49,307 nucleotides of DNA, taken from contig WTGW01000084.1 of assembly GCA_011523395.1 (NCBI GenBank), positions 1-49,307 of the forward strand, read 5' to 3'. The translations under genes were made by a program, and so were the position numbers. This stretch comes from Acidimicrobiia bacterium (GTDB lineage: Bacteria > Actinomycetota > Acidimicrobiia > Spongiisociales > Spongiisociaceae). The notes under the pieces are model-generated. The model was given only the letters and a program-made list of their open reading frames with translations. It was not told the origin of the DNA and ran no database searches. The first letter of the stretch is position 1. The number at the start of each line of letters is the position of its first letter. This document shows positions 36,433 through 45,678 of the stretch, one piece after another.

Positions 36433-37366
36433 GGGTCAGGAACCAGGAAAGAAGCCGGTGAGCGGTAGGCCGTTCCATGTACCCGTAATGCTGGAGGAGG
36501 TTGTGAGCTTGTTCTCGCCCATAAAGGATGGGGTGATCGTCGATGCGACCCTCGGCGGAGGCGGTCACACGGCTGCTCTTCTCGCCAGGCTCGACGACTC
36601 GGTCAGCATCCTCGGCATCGATCGCGATCCTGCCGCCGTCGACCGCATGTTCGAGCACAGCCGGCTCAGGCTCGTAGTGGGCAACTTCGGACAACTGGAC
36701 CGGATCCTGGCGAGCCAGGGTCTGGACGAGATAGCGGGAGTCCTGCTCGATCTCGGTGTCTCGAGCCATCAACTCGACGAGGGCGGGCGTGGCTTCTCGT
36801 ACCGCCATGAGGGTCCGCTCGACATGCGAATGGGTCCGGATGCCGCTCGCACAGCCCATGAGATCGTCAATGAGGCCTCTCCGGCCGAGCTCGGGAGGAT
36901 CATCCGCTCGCTGGGAGAGGAGCGTTTCGCCAGGCGTATCGCAGCGGCAATCGTCGAGCATCGGCCCATCGAGACGACCGCCCGGCTGGCGGAGGTGGTC
37001 CGGCGAGCCATCCCCGCAGCCACCCGGCGATCGGGCGGCCATCCGGCGCGCCGGACCTTCCAGGCGGTGCGGATGGCCGTGAACGAGGAGTTGGGCGCAC
37101 TGTCAGCAGGGCTGGACTCCGGTATCGAAGCACTCCGCCCGGGGGGTCGATGCGTGGCGATTGCCTATCACTCGCTCGAGGATCGGATCGTCAAGCGCCG
37201 GTTCCGGCGGGGGGAGGGCCGGGAACCCGGCCCGGTGCTTCCTGTCGCCCCGCCGGTCGAGTTGACGGCTCTAGCGCGCCGAGCCATCAAGCCCGGTGAG
37301 GCAGAGGTGCTCCGCAATCCGAGGGCGCGGAGCGCCCGTCTCCGCGCGGTGGAGAAGGTGGCGTGA
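36431..37366 (+). CDS. rsmH: 16S rRNA (cytosine(1402)-N(4))-methyltransferase
   Basis: FHVPVMLEEVVSLFSPIKDGVIVDATLGGGGHTAALLARL...VSSHQLDEGGRGFSYRHEGPLDMRM...RRTFQAVRMAVNEEL. Confidence 0.96.
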   Translation: MGQEPGKKPVSGRPFHVPVMLEEVVSLFSPIKDGVIVDATLGGGGHTAALLARLDDSVSILGIDRDPAAVDRMFEHSRLRLVVGNFGQLDRILASQGLDEIAGVLLDLGVSSHQLDEGGRGFSYRHEGPLDMRMGPDAARTAHEIVNEASPAELGRIIRSLGEERFARRIAAAIVEHRPIETTARLAEVVRRAIPAATRRSGGHPARRTFQAVRMAVNEELGALSAGLDSGIEALRPGGRCVAIAYHSLEDRIVKRRFRRGEGREPGPVLPVAPPVELTALARRAIKPGEAEVLRNPRARSARLRAVEKVA

Positions 37367-37752
37367 CCGCGCGCCGGCATCCGGTCGCTGCACCCGCTCC
37401 GGCGGGTCTCCGGGTCCTGTCCGGGGGAGGAGCGACGTGGTGGCGCCCGCTCACCTGGGTCATCTACACGGTGGTGGCGGTGGCGGCGTTCCTGGCGTTC
37501 ATCTTCCTGCGGACCGCGGTCGACGAGGTGATGTACGACATCAGCAATACGCAGGCGCAGATACAGGTGGAGCTGGAGCGTAAGGCGCACCTGGAGGAGG
37601 AGAAGAGAGCGCTCCAGTCTCCGTGGGAGATCGTGCCGATCGCAGAGAGAATGCTCGGAATGGTGCTACCCGAAGACGTGATCCCGGTGTCCGCGGCAGA
37701 GACTGCTCCGATCGAAGACAGCGGAGCCTCGACCCGGATCGGCGAAGGCTGA
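37363..37752 (+). CDS. ftsL: FtsL-like septum formation protein
   Basis: Single TM then coiled coil (EVMYDISNTQAQIQVELERKAHLEEEKRALQSPWEIVPIAERMLGMVLP), syntenic between rsmH and ftsI. Confidence 0.75.
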   Translation: MTARRHPVAAPAPAGLRVLSGGGATWWRPLTWVIYTVVAVAAFLAFIFLRTAVDEVMYDISNTQAQIQVELERKAHLEEEKRALQSPWEIVPIAERMLGMVLPEDVIPVSAAETAPIEDSGASTRIGEG

Positions 37753-37756
37753 GCCG

Positions 37757-39511
37757 ATGGCGACCAACAAGCCGCGGAGGCTCGTCAAGCAGTCGACCGA
37801 CGTGCGCTTGTTGTCGATAGCCCTCATCTTCGTCGGTTGCTGGGTGTTCATCGGCTACCAGCTGTACCAGGTCCAAGTCGTGGACGCGGCCGTGTACCGG
37901 GAGGCTGCCGACCGGCAACTCATCCGGGTCGAGGAGACCGCGGCGGTACGGGGAACCATCTTCGACCGGCAGAATCGGGAGCTGGCCATCACTTCCCAGT
38001 CCCGCTCCATCTATGCGGACCCGCGCCAGGTCGACGACCCGGCGGGCACCGCCTCCGTGTTGAGCAAGCTTCTCGGCATCGACATCCACACGCTCCGGGA
38101 CAAGCTGTACTCGGACACCACCTTCCAGTTCCTCGCCCGCCAGGTCGACACCGACACCGCAGCCCAGGTGGAGGATCTCGAGCTCCCGGGGATCCACCTC
38201 CTGCCCGAGCCCAAGCGGGTATACCCCTACGGACCGCTCGCTGCCCATGTGGTGGGGTTCGTCAACATAGACTCGGAGGGCATCGAGGGGGTCGAAGCCG
38301 AGTACGACGACCTGCTGACGGGCATTCCCGGACGGGTGCTGGCCGAACGGGCGGCGAGAGGGCAGCTGATCCCGCAGGGCCGTACCGAGATAGAGCCCGC
38401 CGTGGCGGGTGCCGACCTGGTTCTGGCGATCGACCGGGAGATCCAGTTCATGGCCTACCGGGAGTGCGTGGAGACGTTGGCGATTGCCCAGGCCGAGCGG
38501 TGTATCGCAGTGGCCATGGACCCCGCCACCTTCGAGGTGCTGGCCATGGCGGTGGCGCCGGCGTTCGACCCCACCACCAGGACCCAGGACGACATCGAGT
38601 CGGGCCGGCTCGTCAACATGGCCATCCGTTCCGTCTACGAGCCCGGCTCCACCCAGAAGGCGGTGACGGTGGCGGCCGCCCTCAATGAGGGAGTGGTGGC
38701 CTGGGACACCCAGTACCTGGTGCAGGACGAGTTCGAGGTCGTCGAGGGCACCTGTGACGGCGAAGGTGAGCAGGAGTTCGGCTGCTACCGGGATTTCAGC
38801 CCCCATGAGCCGATGGTGATGACGGTCAGGGACTGCGTCCGCCTGTCCTCGAACGTATGCATGGTGAAGATCGGCCGTGATCTCGGCGTGGATAACCTGC
38901 GGTCGTACCTGGAGGCGTTCGGGTACGGACAGGTCACCGGCATCGACTACCCGGGCGAAGCCGGTGGGGCGGTCAACCTCCCGCACGGCTGCCCGACCTG
39001 CCCGGCCTCCGCCTCAATCGGCTATTCGCTCTCGGTCACCGCTCTGCAGATGGCCTCGGTCTACAGCACCATCGCCAACGGGGGCGTACGCCTGGGACCC
39101 CGCCTGATGATCGGCTGGGCGGATGGAGACGGCCTGCAGGAGACCGAGCCGGCACCCGGGACCAGGGTGATATCCGAGGACACGGCCCGCACGGTGCGCC
39201 TCCTACTCAAGTCCGTGGTGGACAGCGGCACCGGTACCAATGCGGCCGTGCCCGGGTACACGGTGGCCGGCAAGACCGGTACCACCCGGAGGTTCGACTT
39301 CGACGTCGGGGCGTATACCACCGACTACGTCTCCAGCTTCGTGGGGATGGCGCCCGTCGACGACCCCCGCCTGGTGATAGTGGTCGTGGTCGACTCGCCT
39401 CAAGTGGGTTCGACCGTTGCCGAACGGACCGGCGGCGCGGTGGCCGCTCCGGCCTTCTCCAGGATCATGGAGGCGTCTCTCCACCAGATGGGAGTGCGAC
39501 CGGATGCCTGA
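37757..39511 (+). CDS. ftsI: Peptidoglycan transpeptidase FtsI (class B PBP)
   Basis: VEETAAVRGTIFDRQNRELAIT...YEPGSTQKAVTV...RLSSNVCMVKIG...TVAGKTGTTRRF. Confidence 0.94.
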   Translation: MATNKPRRLVKQSTDVRLLSIALIFVGCWVFIGYQLYQVQVVDAAVYREAADRQLIRVEETAAVRGTIFDRQNRELAITSQSRSIYADPRQVDDPAGTASVLSKLLGIDIHTLRDKLYSDTTFQFLARQVDTDTAAQVEDLELPGIHLLPEPKRVYPYGPLAAHVVGFVNIDSEGIEGVEAEYDDLLTGIPGRVLAERAARGQLIPQGRTEIEPAVAGADLVLAIDREIQFMAYRECVETLAIAQAERCIAVAMDPATFEVLAMAVAPAFDPTTRTQDDIESGRLVNMAIRSVYEPGSTQKAVTVAAALNEGVVAWDTQYLVQDEFEVVEGTCDGEGEQEFGCYRDFSPHEPMVMTVRDCVRLSSNVCMVKIGRDLGVDNLRSYLEAFGYGQVTGIDYPGEAGGAVNLPHGCPTCPASASIGYSLSVTALQMASVYSTIANGGVRLGPRLMIGWADGDGLQETEPAPGTRVISEDTARTVRLLLKSVVDSGTGTNAAVPGYTVAGKTGTTRRFDFDVGAYTTDYVSSFVGMAPVDDPRLVIVVVVDSPQVGSTVAERTGGAVAAPAFSRIMEASLHQMGVRPDA

Positions 39512-40964
39512 TGACCGGCTCACGCTTGCCGACCTCGCAGCCCGCATCGGCGGTGACCTGAGCGGCGACGGATCGATCCTGATCGATGACGTGACCCACG
39601 ACAGCCGCAGGGCCGGCCCGGGGTTCCTGTTCGTGGCCGTCCCCGGCCGGGTCGTGGACGGGCACCGATTCGTGGAGGATGCAACCCGGCGGGGAGCGGC
39701 CGCCGCCCTGGTGCAGGACTGGATACCGCCGGTCGCGATTCCCCAGATCCGCGTCCCCGACACCCGCCGGGTGCTCGGCGTGGCCGCCTCCATGGTGCAT
39801 GGTGAGCCCTCCCGCGGCTTGGAGATCATCGGCGTGACCGGCACCAACGGCAAGACCACGGTTACGGTGATGCTGGAGGCGATCGCCCGCGCCGCGGGTC
39901 GATCGTTCGGGAGGATAGGAACGCTGGGGGTTACGGTGGAGGGGGTCGACGAGACCCTCTCGCACACGACACCGGAGGGCGCCGACTTGCAACGTATCTT
40001 TCGAAGAATGGTGAACAGCGGGGTCTCCACGGTGGCGATGGAGGTGTCTTCGCATGCCCTGGCCCTCAGCCGGGTCGAGGGGACCACCTTCAGGGTGGCC
40101 GCGTTCACCAACCTGTCCCAGGACCATCTCGACTTCCACGGAGACATGGAGGACTACTACCGGGCCAAAGCACGCTTGTTCGACGGGCGCGCCGCGGTTC
40201 ACGTCATCGATGTGACCACCGCCGCCGGGCAGCGTCTGGCCGGCTCGGCTACCCGGCCCGTGGTCACGGTCGGCCGCGGGCCCGGCCACGATGTGTCGAT
40301 CAACTCTCCTGACCCGGACCTGTCCCGAGCCCGCTTCCGCTGCGGGATCGGAGGTCGGGACGTGGCTCTGGAGGTCCGTCCCGGAGGCCTTCACAACATC
40401 CACAACGCCGCCCTGGCGGCGGCGTGCGCCCACCAGGTGGGTATCGGCTTCGGCCCTATCAGAGCAGGTCTGGCCGCCATGGCCGGCGTCAGGGGCCGGC
40501 TCGATCCGGTGGACATGGGACAGCCCTTCCAGGTGCTGGTCGACTATGCCCACAGCCCCGAGGCGGTCGAGTCCGTGGTGCGCACCGCCCGCGCCCACAG
40601 CAGCGGTTCGGTGATCGTGGTGGTCGGGGGCGCCGGAGATCGGGACGCCACGAAGCGCCCCCTGCTGGGAGCGGCTGCGGCCCGGGCCGACCTGGCCGTG
40701 ATCACCTCCGACAATCCTCGTAGCGAGGATCCTGCCTCGCTGGTCGAGCAGGTGGTGGCGGGAACCCGGGACGGCCGGGCCCGCGTGCTGGCGGAGGTGG
40801 ACCGGCACGTGGCCATCCGGCTGGCGATCGACCATGCCTCTCCCGGCGACGTGGTGCTGATCCTCGGCAAGGGCCACGAGACGTACCAGGACTTCGGTAC
40901 GCGGGTGGTCCCGTTCGACGACCGGGAAGTGGCTGCTTCCTGGCTAGCGGTCCGGTCGGGATAG
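39504..40964 (+). CDS. murE: UDP-N-acetylmuramoyl-L-alanyl-D-glutamate ligase; DNPR motif suggests meso-DAP
   Basis: IIGVTGTNGKTTVTVMLEAIARAAG...SHTTPEGADLQR...TSDNPRSEDPASLVEQV. Confidence 0.93.
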   Translation: MPDDRLTLADLAARIGGDLSGDGSILIDDVTHDSRRAGPGFLFVAVPGRVVDGHRFVEDATRRGAAAALVQDWIPPVAIPQIRVPDTRRVLGVAASMVHGEPSRGLEIIGVTGTNGKTTVTVMLEAIARAAGRSFGRIGTLGVTVEGVDETLSHTTPEGADLQRIFRRMVNSGVSTVAMEVSSHALALSRVEGTTFRVAAFTNLSQDHLDFHGDMEDYYRAKARLFDGRAAVHVIDVTTAAGQRLAGSATRPVVTVGRGPGHDVSINSPDPDLSRARFRCGIGGRDVALEVRPGGLHNIHNAALAAACAHQVGIGFGPIRAGLAAMAGVRGRLDPVDMGQPFQVLVDYAHSPEAVESVVRTARAHSSGSVIVVVGGAGDRDATKRPLLGAAAARADLAVITSDNPRSEDPASLVEQVVAGTRDGRARVLAEVDRHVAIRLAIDHASPGDVVLILGKGHETYQDFGTRVVPFDDREVAASWLAVRSG

Positions 40965-41001
40965 TGGTCATGCCTGCGGGCGGTCTCACGGGCGGCTTCC
41001 G

Positions 41002-42063
41002 ATGATCGCCATGCTCACCGCTGCCACGGTGGCCTTCGGGGTGGCCATCTTCGGCACCGCCTACGCAATCCGCCTGTTCCGGGCGTTGAACATCGGCCAG
41101 TTCATCCAGCAGGAGCTGGAAGGCCACATGCACAAGTCGGGCACGCCCACGATGGGCGGCATCGTCATCATCGCCGCCATCCTGTGCGGCTATGCGGTGT
41201 CCCAATTCCGCGTCCGGTTCGACGACCGGGGAGTCGACCTGGTCAATACCGGCTTCGAAACCTCCGGGCTGCTCGTGATCGGCGCCATCGTCGGCATGGG
41301 CGTGGTCGGCTTCATCGACGACTACCAGAAGCTCTCCAGGTTCCGCAACAAGGGTCTGGGCATCACGGCCAAGCTGATCGGGCAGCTGGCGGTGGCCGGG
41401 CTCTTCACATGGGGCGCGGTGGCAAGCGGGGCCTCCACCGCCCTCGCCTTCACCCGACCCACCGCCCTCGATCTGGGAGCGGCGGCGTTTGCCATCTGGG
41501 TGCTCCTGCTGCTCACCGGCTTCGCCAACGCGGTCAACTTCACCGACGGCCTGGACGGGCTGGCATCCGGATCGGTGGCGCTGGTAGCGGCTTCGTACAT
41601 GATCATCGCCTTCTGGATCTTCCGGCACCCCGAGATCTACAACGTGGAGGGGAGCCTGGGTCTGGCGACCGTGGCGTCCGCGATCATGGGCGCCTCCCTC
41701 GGATTTCTCTGGTGGAACGCCTGTCCCGCCCGGATAATCATGGGGGATGTCGGGTCCCAGGCCCTCGGGGGCGGGATCACGGCCATAGCGTTGCTGACGA
41801 ATACCCACCTGCTCCTCGTGATCCTGGGCGGCCTGTTCGTGATCGAAGCCCTATCGGTGATAATCCAGGTGGCGGGGTTCCGGTGGTTCGGGGGACGGCG
41901 GGTGTTCCGGATGGCGCCCATCCACCATCACTTCGAGATGAAGGACTGGCCGGAGACCACCATCATCACCCGATTCTGGATCATCGCCGCCATCGGCGTG
42001 GCGCTCGGCCTGGGTATCTTCTACGGGGACTTCCTCGCCGTTGGCCAGGTGGGAGGGTCCTGA
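41002..42063 (+). CDS. mraY: Phospho-N-acetylmuramoyl-pentapeptide transferase
   Basis: HMHKSGTPTMGGIVIIAAIL...GFIDDYQKLSR...NFTDGLDGLASG...MAPIHHHFEMKDWPETTIITRFW. Confidence 0.96.
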   Translation: MIAMLTAATVAFGVAIFGTAYAIRLFRALNIGQFIQQELEGHMHKSGTPTMGGIVIIAAILCGYAVSQFRVRFDDRGVDLVNTGFETSGLLVIGAIVGMGVVGFIDDYQKLSRFRNKGLGITAKLIGQLAVAGLFTWGAVASGASTALAFTRPTALDLGAAAFAIWVLLLLTGFANAVNFTDGLDGLASGSVALVAASYMIIAFWIFRHPEIYNVEGSLGLATVASAIMGASLGFLWWNACPARIIMGDVGSQALGGGITAIALLTNTHLLLVILGGLFVIEALSVIIQVAGFRWFGGRRVFRMAPIHHHFEMKDWPETTIITRFWIIAAIGVALGLGIFYGDFLAVGQVGGS

Positions 42064-43412
42064 TGAGCACGCTGGTGCTGGGTGCGGGCATCTCGGGGCA
42101 GGCCGCGTCGCGCCTCCTGACTCGGCTCGGGATGGAGCACCGCGTCTACGACCGGCGCGCCGACGCTCTCGATGACGCCCCGCCGGGCGTCGAGATTGCC
42201 ACCGGTGAGTGGGACCCCGCCATGCTGGCGGGCGTCTCGCTGGTGGTGGCCAGCCCAGGGTTCATGCCTCATCTGGCGCCGCTGACGGATGTCCGCGCGG
42301 CGGGGATACCGATCTGGAGCGAGGTCGAGCTGGCCGTGCGGCATCTCGACTGCCCGGTGATCGCCATCACCGGCACCAACGGTAAGACGACCGTGTGCCG
42401 CCAGACCACCGAGATGCTGGCCGAGTCGGGCATCCGGGCGGTGGCGGCCGGAAATATAGGAGTACCGATCAGCGATGTCCTACCTGGCACCTGCGAGGTG
42501 GCGGTCCTCGAAATATCCAGCTTCCAGCTCGAGTACACCTACTCCCTGGCGCCACGGGTCTCGGTGTTCATGAACGTCGCGGACGACCATGTGGACTGGC
42601 ACCGATCGCTGGTCGCGTACCGGCTGGCCAAGGGCCGCATCTCCCGCCATCTCACCGACGAGGACCTCCTGGTGTACGACATCGGGGATCCGGGCGCGGT
42701 GGCCCATGCGCTGGGGGCGCCCGGCCGCAAGGCGCCGGTGACCGGAGCGGAACCCGGCCCGGGTCCCGAAGGGCCGTTCGGGTTCGCCGCCGGCGGCCTG
42801 ATGCTCCCCGGCGGCCCGGCGCCGATCCGGGAGCTTCCCGACCTCGACTACTCCTTCCGGGTGAACCTGGCAGCCTCGGCCGTGGCCGCCGTCGAACTGG
42901 GCGCCGACCCGGCGGCGGTGGCCAGGGTGGCGTCCCGCTTCCGCCACCGGCACCACCGGCGGACAGTGGTGGGCTCGCTCGGCGACGTGACATGGGTGGA
43001 CGACTCCAAGGCCACCAACCCGCACGCGGCCATGGCGGCCATCCGCTCCTATCCGTCGGTGGTGCTCATCGCGGGCGGAGTGCGGAAGGGCCTGGACCTC
43101 TCCCCGCTCGTCCGGGCGCCCAACGTCCGCTACATGGTGGCGATCGGGGAGTGCGGTCCCGACCTGGTGGAGATGGCCTCCGATCTGCCCACCGCCCTGG
43201 CCGGATCCATGGAGGAGGCGGTACGGATGGCCTCCGACCAGGCCCGGGCCGGGGACACCGTCCTGCTCTCGCCGGGCACCACCGGATTCGACATGTTCAC
43301 CTGCTACGAGCACCGGGGGAACGTCTTCATCCAGCACGTCGACGAGTACCTGGGTCGGGCCCGCACCGGGCGGGACCGGCGGGCGCCGGCATCCGCGGCG
43401 GTGGCTGAATGA
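42063..43412 (+). CDS. murD: UDP-N-acetylmuramoylalanine-D-glutamate ligase
   Basis: MSTLVLGAGISGQAASRLLTRLGMEHRVYDRR...AITGTNGKTTVCRQTTEML...VDDSKATNPHAAMAAI; the ORF-track start 41184 is an artefact overlapping mraY. Confidence 0.95.
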   Translation: MSTLVLGAGISGQAASRLLTRLGMEHRVYDRRADALDDAPPGVEIATGEWDPAMLAGVSLVVASPGFMPHLAPLTDVRAAGIPIWSEVELAVRHLDCPVIAITGTNGKTTVCRQTTEMLAESGIRAVAAGNIGVPISDVLPGTCEVAVLEISSFQLEYTYSLAPRVSVFMNVADDHVDWHRSLVAYRLAKGRISRHLTDEDLLVYDIGDPGAVAHALGAPGRKAPVTGAEPGPGPEGPFGFAAGGLMLPGGPAPIRELPDLDYSFRVNLAASAVAAVELGADPAAVARVASRFRHRHHRRTVVGSLGDVTWVDDSKATNPHAAMAAIRSYPSVVLIAGGVRKGLDLSPLVRAPNVRYMVAIGECGPDLVEMASDLPTALAGSMEEAVRMASDQARAGDTVLLSPGTTGFDMFTCYEHRGNVFIQHVDEYLGRARTGRDRRAPASAAVAE

Positions 43413-44596
43413 GCAACCGGCTGTCCTCGATCGCGGACCTCCGCGCCTGGGCCCGCCGCCGGGACGAGATCGCTCTGTCCCGAACCAGGGTGGTGGTGTT
43501 CGTCCTGGTACTGGCCGCCTGCCTGCTGGTGATCGGGCTGGGAGCCACCCTGTCGGCCTCATCAGCGTCCGGGATCATCCAGGAGTCGGATCGCTTGGCG
43601 GTCTTCAAGCGGCAGGCGCAGTGGGTGGCCGTCGGCGTCTGTGCGATGGTGATCATGGCCATGGTCCCCTACAACTGGTACCGGCGGATCGCCCCGTATG
43701 CCCTGGGCCTCTCGTTCTTAGGCCTCCTGGTGACCCTGATGGTCGGGGTGAGGAGGGGCGGCGCCAACCGGTGGCTGGAGTTCGGCGACCTGACCGTCCA
43801 GGTCTCCGAGTTCTCCAAGCTGGCCGTGATCGTGTTCCTGGCCGCCGTTCTCGCCCGGCGAAGAGATCGCCTCGACGAGGCGAGCCAGTGGATGGGTCCG
43901 ATGGTGTTCGCGGTGGGCGGTACCTGTGCCCTGATCGTCTGGCAGCCCGACCTGGGGACCGCCATCATCGTGGCGGGCGCGGCCGGGGTCATGATGATCG
44001 CGGCCGGGGTGCCGTTCCGGTACATAGCCGGCATCGGAGCCACGGGACTTGCGGTGATCGGGTACGCCACGTACTCGCTCCAGTACCGCCGGCAGCGGTT
44101 CCTGTGCTTCCTGGACCCGCTGTCCGACCCGAGCGACGCCTGTTTCCAGATGATCCAGAGCCTCATCGCCCTCGGAAGCGGCCACTGGCTGGGTGTCGGG
44201 TTGGGCGCCTCCCGGTCCCGCTGGTCATACCTGCCCAATCCCTACACCGACTTCATCTTCACCATCATCGGTGAGGAGACCGGCTTCATCGGGGCGACAG
44301 CCCTGCTGGTGGCCCTGGCCGGCCTGTCACTGGTCGGCGTCTGGGTGGCCTACCGGACCAGCGACATGTTCGCCCGACTCCTCGCCAGCGGCATCACCGC
44401 CTGGCTCGGGGTGCAGTCGCTGGTCAACGTGGGGGGTGCGGTGGGCGCCATTCCCGTCACCGGCCTGGCCCTGCCCCTGGTGTCGGTCGGCGGCAGCGCG
44501 ATGCTGGTTGCCATGGCCGGGGTCGGGATCCTGGTGAACGTGGCGCGCAACGCCCCTCACGTACCCGATCCGGTGCAGGAACGGCGAAAACGGTGA
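43409..44596 (+). CDS. ftsW: Lipid II polymerase FtsW (SEDS)
   Basis: Polytopic; FGDLTVQVSEFSKLAVIVFLAAVLARR...QPDLGTAIIVAGAAGVMM...GVQSLVNVGGAVGAIPVTGLALPLVSVGGSAML. Confidence 0.95.
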   Translation: MSNRLSSIADLRAWARRRDEIALSRTRVVVFVLVLAACLLVIGLGATLSASSASGIIQESDRLAVFKRQAQWVAVGVCAMVIMAMVPYNWYRRIAPYALGLSFLGLLVTLMVGVRRGGANRWLEFGDLTVQVSEFSKLAVIVFLAAVLARRRDRLDEASQWMGPMVFAVGGTCALIVWQPDLGTAIIVAGAAGVMMIAAGVPFRYIAGIGATGLAVIGYATYSLQYRRQRFLCFLDPLSDPSDACFQMIQSLIALGSGHWLGVGLGASRSRWSYLPNPYTDFIFTIIGEETGFIGATALLVALAGLSLVGVWVAYRTSDMFARLLASGITAWLGVQSLVNVGGAVGAIPVTGLALPLVSVGGSAMLVAMAGVGILVNVARNAPHVPDPVQERRKR

Positions 44597-45678
44597 CGTT
44601 CGCCATCGCCGCGGCGGGCACCGGTGGGCACATCTTTCCGGGCCTGGCGGTGGCCGAGCAGTTGGTCGCCGCGGGAGTCGGCCGGGAGCACGTGCTGTTC
44701 ATCGGAGGGGACCGGATGGAGGTGGACCTGGTCCCGAAGGAGGGTTACCCCCTGCTGCGGATACGGATACACGGCCTGGAGAGGCGCATGTCGCTCCGCA
44801 ACCTCCGCATCCCGCGGCTCGTGTGGGAGGCAGCCCGAACCGTGGCGCGGGAGCTCCGGGACCGCAAGGTGGGGGCCGTGCTGTGCATGGGAAGCTACGT
44901 CACCGTGCCGGTCGCCATTGCGGCCCGGCGAACCGGTGTGCCGCTCTACGTCCACGAGCAGAACGCCGGGGCCGGGCTGGCGAATCGCCTCGCCGGCCGC
45001 TGGGCAGACCGATCCCTGGTCTCGTTTCCCGACACCAGGGGACTGGCCGGGGAGGTGGTCGGATACCCGCTGAGGTCAGCGCTCACCACGCTCGACAAGG
45101 CTTCCGTCCGGCCCGCGGCGCTGGCGCGCTACGGACTGGTTTCCGGCGTGGACACGGTGGGGGTGATGGGAGGGAGCCTCGGCGCCGGCTCTATCAACGA
45201 AGCGGTCACCGCCCTGTCCGCGAACTGGAAGGGGGAACCCATCCAGATCGTTCACCTCGCGGGCGCGCGGAACCAGGATCAGGTGTCCACCGCCGGGGAC
45301 TCGCCCTCGGTGACGCGGCGGGTGCTGGGCTTCGAGGACCGGATGGACCTCTTCTACGCCGTCTCGGACGTGGTGATCGCCCGGGCCGGGGGAGGCGTGA
45401 TGGAGGCGGCCGTCACCGGCACCCCCAGCGTCCTCGTACCCGGTTCGTTCGCCGGTCACCACCAGCTCGCCAACGCCCGATCCATGGTCGAGGCCGGCGC
45501 CGCGGTGCTGGTGGACGATGCCGAGTTGGGTTCGGTGGGCGGGATTCTGGAGGACTTGCTGGCCGACCCCGAGCGGCGCGACCGGATGCGCCGGGCCGCA
45601 ATTGACGCAGCCAGGCCGGGTGCTGCTGCCACCATTGCCACCATGATGATGGATGGCGCGGATGTCGCGGCTCGATGA
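44593..45678 (+). CDS. murG: Undecaprenyl-PP-MurNAc-pentapeptide GlcNAc transferase
   Basis: FAIAAAGTGGHIFPGLAVAEQLVAAG...VYVHEQNAGAGLANR-like LYVHEQNAGAGLANRL...GVMGGSLGAGSINEAV...ARAGGGVMEAAVTGTPSVLVP. Confidence 0.95.
   Translation: MTFAIAAAGTGGHIFPGLAVAEQLVAAGVGREHVLFIGGDRMEVDLVPKEGYPLLRIRIHGLERRMSLRNLRIPRLVWEAARTVARELRDRKVGAVLCMGSYVTVPVAIAARRTGVPLYVHEQNAGAGLANRLAGRWADRSLVSFPDTRGLAGEVVGYPLRSALTTLDKASVRPAALARYGLVSGVDTVGVMGGSLGAGSINEAVTALSANWKGEPIQIVHLAGARNQDQVSTAGDSPSVTRRVLGFEDRMDLFYAVSDVVIARAGGGVMEAAVTGTPSVLVPGSFAGHHQLANARSMVEAGAAVLVDDAELGSVGGILEDLLADPERRDRMRRAAIDAARPGAAATIATMMMDGADVAAR

Noticed and set aside
37541-38986. 481-aa minus-strand ORF opposite ftsL/ftsI
   Set aside because: Antisense shadow; the real FtsI motifs are on the plus strand.
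39465-40877. 470-aa minus-strand ORF opposite murE
   Set aside because: Antisense shadow of murE.
41184-42062. N-terminal extension of the murD ORF (track start 41184)
   Set aside because: Overlaps mraY in another frame; murD starts naturally at ATG 42063 overlapping the mraY stop.
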